Assembly: GCA_910574805.1 (NCBI GenBank)
Contig: CAJTCV010000002.1
Coordinates: forward strand, 248,001-312,000
Origin: Lachnospiraceae bacterium
GTDB taxonomy: Bacteria; Bacillota; Clostridia; Lachnospirales; Lachnospiraceae
DNA length: 64,000 nt
Reading direction: 5' to 3'
Position numbers and translations under genes: made by a program. Position 1 is the first letter of the stretch; each line of letters starts with the position of its first letter. Positions 59,483-64,000 of the stretch are shown here, piece after piece. Under the pieces are notes generated by a model, which made no database searches, was not told the DNA's origin, and saw nothing but the letters and a program-made list of their open reading frames with translations.

Positions 59483-61277
59483 GATCCGGACAGAGGTGAA
59501 GAGACGCAGGGCAGAGGCTTCTCCGGAACTTCTCCATGCGGCCAGTATAAGAATTAAGGACAGCTTTATCAAACAGCAGGCATATGAGGAGCAGGAGATC
59601 CTCCTGGCCTATGTGGATGCAAAAAGGGAAGTGGAGACCAGGCTTCTGATGCAGCAGGCCTGGGCGGACGGCAAGCAGGTGGCGGCGCCCCGCGTGGACG
59701 GAAACGGCATCATGCATTATTATTTTATCAGGAGTCTGGAGGATCTGGAGCCGGGAAGCTTCGGAATCATGGAGCCGAAGAAGGAATGTCCGCTGTGCGA
59801 GACAGAGGAAGGCCTTCTCCTGATGCCGGGCGTGGCGTTCGATGTGGGATGTCATCGGGTCGGTTACGGCGGAGGATATTATGACCGGTATCTGGAAAAG
59901 CATCCGGGGCTTGTACATATTGCGCTGGCATTTGAATTTCAGGTGTTTGAAGAGGTTCCCTTTGAGGATCACGATATCCTGCCGGAGATGATCATCACGG
60001 ACCTTCGGATCCTGTATCCGCAGGAAGTAAGGAAAAAAACGCTGGAGGAGATCGGAAAGGGTGCCAGAGATGCGGAGCCGGCGCTCCGGATCATGGATAC
60101 GGCGACGAAGAATGCGGCGCTTCTGTACACGGCAGACATGCTGAGGAATATGAGCGGCTACATCCTGTCGGAAAATGCAAAAGATGTGAAGAAGGCCAGG
60201 GAGAACGGGATGAATCCGGGACTGGTGGACCGGCTTCTGCTGGATGAGAGCCGGATCGAGAGCATGGCGGAGGGGCTGTGTCAGGTGGCGGCGCTTCCGG
60301 ATCCGGTGGGAGAGATCCGGTCTATGAAGCAGAGACCCAACGGCCTGATGATCGGACAGAAGAGCGTGCCCCTGGGCGTCATCGGCATCATCTATGAATC
60401 CAGGCCCAATGTGACGGCAGATGCGTTTGCCCTCTGCTTCAAGGCGGGAAATGCGGTGATCCTCCGGGGCGGGAGCGATGCCTTCTGTTCCAACCGCGCC
60501 ATTGTAAAAGCCATCCGTACGGCGCTTAAGGGGCAGGGGATCCCGGAGGATGCGATTCAGCTGATCGAGGATACCAGGCGGGAAACCGTGCAGGAATTTA
60601 TGAAAATGGACCGGTACGTGGACGTACTGATTCCCAGAGGCGGGGCGGGGCTGATCCGGACCGTGGTGGAGAACAGCCGGATCCCGGTCATCGAGACAGG
60701 AACCGGGAACTGCCATATTTATGTGGACGAAAGTGCGGATCCCGCCATGGCAATGGATATCATTTTCAATGCCAAGACTCAGCGCATCGGCGTGTGCAAC
60801 GCGTGCGAATCCCTTGTGATCCATGAGAAGATCATCGATGCGTTTCTGCCGCGCCTGAAGGAACGCCTGGATACCAGACAGGTGGAGATGAGGGGAGACG
60901 AGCGGGCGAGGAAGGCGGCGGACGGACTGGTTCCGGCGACGGAGGAGGACTGGGGGACGGAATATCTGGATTATATTCTGTCCGTGAAGACCGTGGCAGG
61001 GATCGATGAGGCCATTGCTCATATCAACCGGTACAACACCGGGCATTCCGAGGCCATCATCACATCTGATTACGGAAATGCCCAGCGGTTTTTAAATGAG
61101 ATCGATGCGGCGGCGGTGTATGTGAATGCCTCCACCCGCTTTACAGACGGGTTTGAATTCGGTTTTGGAGCGGAGATCGGCATCAGTACCCAGAAGCTTC
61201 ACGCCAGGGGTCCCATGGGGCTGGAGGCGCTGACTTCCAGCAAATATATTATCTATGGAAACGGACAGATTCGATGA
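59460..61277 (+). CDS. proA: Fusion of 5-formyltetrahydrofolate cyclo-ligase and glutamate-5-semialdehyde dehydrogenase (ProA)
   Basis: One 605-residue frame with two complete enzymes. Residues 1 to about 190 are a 5-formyl-THF cyclo-ligase ([38 protein letters not shown]). From about 194 ProA follows ([37 protein letters not shown], catalytic C446 in [24 protein letters not shown]). The joint contains a run of seven A (60033-60039), which reads Lys-Lys. ProA reduces gamma-glutamyl phosphate made by ProB upstream. The two activities are normally separate proteins of about 190 and 415 residues. A sequencing slip in the A run could join them by error. Confidence 0.93.
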   Translation: MEKNRKTEIRTEVKRRRAEASPELLHAASIRIKDSFIKQQAYEEQEILLAYVDAKREVETRLLMQQAWADGKQVAAPRVDGNGIMHYYFIRSLEDLEPGSFGIMEPKKECPLCETEEGLLLMPGVAFDVGCHRVGYGGGYYDRYLEKHPGLVHIALAFEFQVFEEVPFEDHDILPEMIITDLRILYPQEVRKKTLEEIGKGARDAEPALRIMDTATKNAALLYTADMLRNMSGYILSENAKDVKKARENGMNPGLVDRLLLDESRIESMAEGLCQVAALPDPVGEIRSMKQRPNGLMIGQKSVPLGVIGIIYESRPNVTADAFALCFKAGNAVILRGGSDAFCSNRAIVKAIRTALKGQGIPEDAIQLIEDTRRETVQEFMKMDRYVDVLIPRGGAGLIRTVVENSRIPVIETGTGNCHIYVDESADPAMAMDIIFNAKTQRIGVCNACESLVIHEKIIDAFLPRLKERLDTRQVEMRGDERARKAADGLVPATEEDWGTEYLDYILSVKTVAGIDEAIAHINRYNTGHSEAIITSDYGNAQRFLNEIDAAAVYVNASTRFTDGFEFGFGAEIGISTQKLHARGPMGLEALTSSKYIIYGNGQIR

Positions 61278-61828
61278 GAGTGATCGCAGGTACGGCACGG
61301 AGCATGCCGCTTAAGACCGTCAGAGGCATGGAGACCAGGCCTACGACGGATAAGACAAAGGAAACGCTGTTCAATGTCCTGCAGCCGGATATCCCGGACT
61401 GCAGGTTCCTGGATCTGTTTGCCGGCAGCGGCGGGATCGCCATTGAAGCGCTGAGCCGGGGAGCGGCCCATGCCGTGCTGGTGGAGCAGAATGGAAAGGC
61501 GGCCCGGTGCATCCAGGAGAATCTTGCGTTTACCAGAACAGCAGAGCGGGCGGAGGTTCATAAATGTGAGGCACTGACCGCTCTGCGCCGGATGGAGGGC
61601 CAGAAGCCCTTTGATGTCATTTTCATGGATCCGCCCTATGATCAGGGCCTGGAGCAGCAGGTGCTTCATTATCTGGCCGACAGTACACTGGCGGATGAGT
61701 ATACGGTGATCGTTGCGGAGGCTTCTCTGGAGACGGATTTTTCCTGGCTGGAGGAAACGGGTTTCCATGCATACAAGTACAAGAGATACAAGACGAATCA
61801 GCATGTATTTCTGCAGAAGAAAGGATAG
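61274..61828 (+). CDS. rsmD: 16S rRNA (guanine(966)-N2)-methyltransferase RsmD
   Basis: A 184-residue Rossmann methyltransferase. [34 protein letters not shown], the SAM motif [20 protein letters not shown] and the catalytic [12 protein letters not shown] are typical of RsmD. It overlaps the fusion gene as ATGA and lies 4 bp before coaD; rsmD-coaD is a conserved pair. Confidence 0.96.
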   Translation: MRVIAGTARSMPLKTVRGMETRPTTDKTKETLFNVLQPDIPDCRFLDLFAGSGGIAIEALSRGAAHAVLVEQNGKAARCIQENLAFTRTAERAEVHKCEALTALRRMEGQKPFDVIFMDPPYDQGLEQQVLHYLADSTLADEYTVIVAEASLETDFSWLEETGFHAYKYKRYKTNQHVFLQKKG

Positions 61829-61832
61829 GGAG

Positions 61833-62324
61833 ATGATTCGAGCAATATACCCGGGAAGCTTTGACCCCGTGACACTGGGGCATCTGGACATTATCAGGAG
61901 AGCTTCCCAGAAGGTGGATGAACTGATTGTGGGGGTACTGAACAACGGGGGAAAGACGCCGCTTTTTTCCATCGATGAGCGGGTCAGTATGCTGAAAGAG
62001 GTGACCGGGGGCCTCTCCAATGTGAAGATCCTGTCGTTCTCGGGACTTCTGGTGGATTTTGCAAGGCAGACGGAGGCAACGATCGTCGTGAGAGGACTCA
62101 GGGCGATCTCGGATTTTGAGTATGAGCTTCAGATGGCGCAGACCAATCATAAGCTGAATCCTCAGGTGGATACCATGTTTCTGGCTACGAGTCTGCAGTA
62201 TTCCTATCTGAGCTCGACCATTGTCAAAGAAGTGGCGTCTTTTGACGGGGATATCAGTGAATTTGTTCCGGGGACGCTGGTGGAGCGGGTGAAAGAAAAG
62301 GTGCGGGAGAGAAGAGACAGGTGA
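61833..62324 (+). CDS. coaD: Phosphopantetheine adenylyltransferase
   Basis: A 163-residue enzyme for the fourth step of coenzyme A synthesis. The nucleotidyltransferase motif T-x-G-H is in [16 protein letters not shown], and the second motif is [18 protein letters not shown]. The ATG at 61833 with AGGATAGGGAG is preferred over an upstream in-frame ATG at 61713. Confidence 0.97.
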   Translation: MIRAIYPGSFDPVTLGHLDIIRRASQKVDELIVGVLNNGGKTPLFSIDERVSMLKEVTGGLSNVKILSFSGLLVDFARQTEATIVVRGLRAISDFEYELQMAQTNHKLNPQVDTMFLATSLQYSYLSSTIVKEVASFDGDISEFVPGTLVERVKEKVRERRDR

Positions 62325-62344
62325 TGTGAGAGCATCGCCTGTCT
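62315..62344 (+). other. Hairpin at the end of coaD
   Basis: AGACAGGTGATG (62315-62326) pairs with CATCGCCTGTCT (62333-62344), one G-U, around TGAGAG. It overlaps the coaD stop codon. No T tract follows, so it is a 3'-end stabiliser or a weak terminator. A TATAAT follows at 62350-62355 but lacks a matching -35. Confidence 0.5.
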
Positions 62345-62421
62345 CTGGTTATAATGTACGGATGTGTGTAATAGGATGGAAAGTGGATGGAGCGTCATAT
62401 GGGAAGGACAGGGAGACCGGG

Positions 62422-63324
62422 ATGAGAAAAACGCTGAGAGGGAGATACGGGGCGGGTGCCTGTGCCGGTCTGTTCCTGGCCGTGTTCCTCCTTGCTGCCT
62501 GCAGCCAGAGACTTGTGGTCCGGTATTATACGGAAGAGACGGGTCGGGTGACGGGTCCGGTGCGTCTGGCAGTGCTGACGGATCTTCACAGTACATTCTA
62601 TGGGAAGGAACAGGAGGAGCTGGTACGCACACTGGAAGAGCAGAGACCGGATGCGGTACTGCTGGTGGGGGATATCGCGGACGATCAGGTGCCTCACAGG
62701 GGGACAGAGGTGCTGCTGGCCGCCATCGGAAATCAATATCCGTGCTTCTATGTAACGGGAAATCATGAATACTGGTCCGGAGAAGAGGAAGAGATCAAAA
62801 AACTGATCGCTTCTTACGGAGCGGAGGTCCTGGAGGGGGAGAGCCGCCTTCTGACGACAGCCGGACAGGAGATCTGGATCTGCGGAGTGGATGATCCGGA
62901 CGGATACGGGCAGCGGCACAGGTACGATCCGGAAGCCATGGCGGAGTGGGAGAACCAGCTGATGCGGTGCCGGCTGGCGCTGGACGGGGAGCATTACGCG
63001 GTACTTATGACTCATCGGCCGGAGCTGGTTTCTTATTATACTCATACAGAGGAAGATGAGCTGCCGGGATTTGATCTGGTTACGGCAGGCCATGCCCACG
63101 GGGGACAGGTGCGGATCCCCGGGATCCTGAACGGACTGCTGGCGCCCAATCAGGGATGGTTTCCCGGATACGCGGGCGGACGTTATGTACTTGGGGATAC
63201 GGTGATGATCGTGAGCAGAGGGCTGTGCCGGAACCTGCTGCCGCGGGTGTTCAACCGGCCGGAGCTGGTGATCGTGGATGTGGTGCCTGCAGAGCAGGAG
63301 ACTGACAAAAGGACGGACCTTTGA
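62422..63324 (+). CDS. Metallophosphoesterase (calcineurin-like), predicted lipoprotein
   Basis: A 300-residue phosphoesterase of the YkuE-like group. The metal-site motifs are LTDLHS, VGDIADD, GNHEYW and GHAHGGQVRIPG. The N-terminus has a signal peptide with a lipobox-like L-A-A-C (LFLAVFLLAACSQ), so it probably acts outside the cell as a lipoprotein. The start at 62422 follows GGACAGGGAG; an ATG at 62326 is upstream. A possible substrate is a phosphorylated wall or lipid molecule (inference). Confidence 0.87.
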   Translation: MRKTLRGRYGAGACAGLFLAVFLLAACSQRLVVRYYTEETGRVTGPVRLAVLTDLHSTFYGKEQEELVRTLEEQRPDAVLLVGDIADDQVPHRGTEVLLAAIGNQYPCFYVTGNHEYWSGEEEEIKKLIASYGAEVLEGESRLLTTAGQEIWICGVDDPDGYGQRHRYDPEAMAEWENQLMRCRLALDGEHYAVLMTHRPELVSYYTHTEEDELPGFDLVTAGHAHGGQVRIPGILNGLLAPNQGWFPGYAGGRYVLGDTVMIVSRGLCRNLLPRVFNRPELVIVDVVPAEQETDKRTDL

Positions 63325-63360
63325 GGGGAAATGCTTTATTCCCCTCCAGGTCCGTCTTTT
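63312..63360. terminator. Bidirectional terminator
   Basis: GACGGACCT (63312-63320) pairs with AGGTCCGTC (63348-63356), with an inner stem GAGGGGAA (63323-63330)/TTCCCCTC-like arm. Four T follow on the + strand and four A precede. It overlaps the stop codon of the metallophosphoesterase gene and that of the small minus-strand frame. Confidence 0.8.
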
Positions 63361-63473
63361 CTCGGCACTTCGTCCGGTATGACCTCCTGCGGAGTGTCCT
63401 CCGGCGGGATATTGCCGTCATCGTAGAGATTCCGGCTGTCAGATGCGGAACTGTTTCCTGTTTCGTCTTTCAT
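63336..63473 (-). CDS. Possible 45-residue acidic protein
   Basis: A minus-strand frame MKDETGNSSASDSRNLY... ending KDGPGGE, with GAAAGGA 9 nt upstream of its ATG. It is acidic and disordered, with no known family. It fills part of the gap between the metallophosphoesterase and MoxR genes, which otherwise contains only the terminator and the promoter at 63578. It could be a chance frame. Confidence 0.35.
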   Translation of the reverse strand: MKDETGNSSASDSRNLYDDGNIPPEDTPQEVIPDEVPRKDGPGGE

Positions 63474-63577
63474 GCTGCACCATCCTTTCGGAAACAGTAT
63501 GTGCAGATTACTGTGAATTATACGCAAAATGGGAAGCACAGAAACAAAAAAGAAACGGAAAAAAGTAACCATAGACA

Positions 63578-63606
63578 TTGAATCGGACTCACGTAATTGG
63601 TATACT
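63578..63606 (+). promoter_or_regulatory. Promoter of the MoxR-type ATPase gene
   Basis: -35 TTGAAT (63578-63583), 17-bp spacer, -10 TATACT (63601-63606), then a leader of about 70 nt to the ATG. Confidence 0.65.
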
Positions 63607-63681
63607 GTAAACAGACAATATCTGGTATGGAAAGGATGGTCACGGGCCGTAAAACAATCCAGAGAGAGGAGTATAAAATAC

Positions 63682-64000
63682 ATGGAACGAAAAATCGAGA
63701 TCAAACCGCCTGTGGAGGTGCGGTATGAGAAGGAACTGAAGGCGCTTGCGGCGCTTGACGAGGGAAAGCGTCCGGTAAACTGGAAGCTGTCGCCCAGAGC
63801 GGTACGCACCTTTATTCTGGGGAGCCAGAAGCCTCTGATCTGTGAAGGAGAGGAGATCTCCATCCGCAAAAAATATCTGGGAAACGACGCTCTGGTGGAG
63901 CGCTGCATCATCACGCTGGCAGGCAACCGGGGACTGATGCTGGTGGGAGAGCCGGGAACAGCCAAGACCATGCTCTCGGAGCTTCTGTCTGCAGCCATCA
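63682..64000 (+). CDS. MoxR-type AAA+ ATPase, 5' part only
   Basis: The first 106 codons are inside the window, and the frame runs off the right edge. The start follows GAGGAG. The visible part begins MERKIEIKPPVEVRYEKELKAL and reaches Walker A GEPGTAKTML at residues about 91-100, typical of MoxR/RavA-like chaperone ATPases that often work with VWA-domain partners. The partner genes, if any, lie outside. Confidence 0.75.
   Translation, partial: MERKIEIKPPVEVRYEKELKALAALDEGKRPVNWKLSPRAVRTFILGSQKPLICEGEEISIRKKYLGNDALVERCIITLAGNRGLMLVGEPGTAKTMLSELLSAAI

Noticed and set aside
59286-61046. Minus-strand open frame of 586 codons
   Set aside because: Shadow of the cyclo-ligase/ProA fusion gene.
62350-62355. 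TATAAT before the metallophosphoesterase gene
   Set aside because: No acceptable -35 at 16-18 bp; the upstream bases belong to the coaD-end hairpin.
1-64000. tRNA, rRNA, CRISPR or prophage
   Set aside because: I looked for clover-leaf patterns, regular spaced repeats and phage structural genes and found none I could support by eye.

Overview
The window looks like the chromosome of a spore-forming Lachnospiraceae-type Clostridium (inference). It is moderately GC-rich and has Gram-positive Shine-Dalgarno sites (AGGAGG). It carries the sporulation genes yqfC and yqfD, a MutL with an endonuclease motif instead of MutH, a PUA-less ProB, and minCDE next to the mre rod-shape genes. I saw no rRNA, tRNA, CRISPR array or prophage. 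Most genes are on the + strand in tightly packed operons with many 1-20 bp overlaps.

Layout. 1-2036: a complete IS4-family insertion sequence (107-1695) with 14-bp terminal inverted repeats and an 8-bp target duplication. It sits just upstream of a promoter that faces off the left edge, and a decayed reading frame follows it. 2037-4094: a TreR-like GntR regulator on the minus strand and a divergent D,D-carboxypeptidase. 4205-14336: DNA repair and tRNA modification (mutS, mutL, miaA), a methionine gamma-lyase-family PLP protein, two flavoproteins and DUF4321. 14411-24970: radC, then the shape and division block mreB-mreC-mreD-mrdA-minC-minD-minE-rodA, followed by mgsA and a second D,D-carboxypeptidase. 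25039-30981: a small P-loop protein, an HlyD-like protein, yggS, sepF, aroB, lspA and an RluD-family gene. 31091-39635: an unknown gene with cstA, an HPr variant without the regulatory serine, ftsK, a zinc-ribbon membrane protein with chitobiase-like repeats, and the electron-bifurcating NfnAB pair. 39776-46556: accessory and poorly known genes, including a zinc-ribbon membrane protein, rlmH, unknowns, DUF4317, an AgrA/AgrC-like LytTR/GHKL pair, a nitroreductase and DUF1266-DUF2185. 46563-50723: a VanG-type glycopeptide-resistance-like set, vanR-vanS-vanG-vanT. 50736-63324: an NhaC antiporter, DUF2284, sporulation yqfC-yqfD, phoH-ybeY, a flippase, a BofC-like gene, proline synthesis (proB plus a 5-formyltetrahydrofolate cyclo-ligase/ProA fusion), rsmD, coaD and a metallophosphoesterase. 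63336-64000: a tiny minus-strand frame and the start of a MoxR-type ATPase cut by the right edge.

How the parts fit. Several genes bear on the cell envelope: PBP2/RodA/MreBCD elongation, MinCDE site selection, SepF, two S11 carboxypeptidases, and a set that would be expected to make D-Ala-D-Ser peptidoglycan precursors under VanRS control. Two leaders stand out because the Shine-Dalgarno sequence lies inside a predicted helix. In the vanG leader it forms the 3' arm of a hairpin followed by five T. In the BofC-like leader it lies in a 16-bp long-range helix around a nested hairpin. The vanG set (with no vanXY partner visible), these two leaders, and the cyclo-ligase/ProA fusion are the parts most worth a second look.
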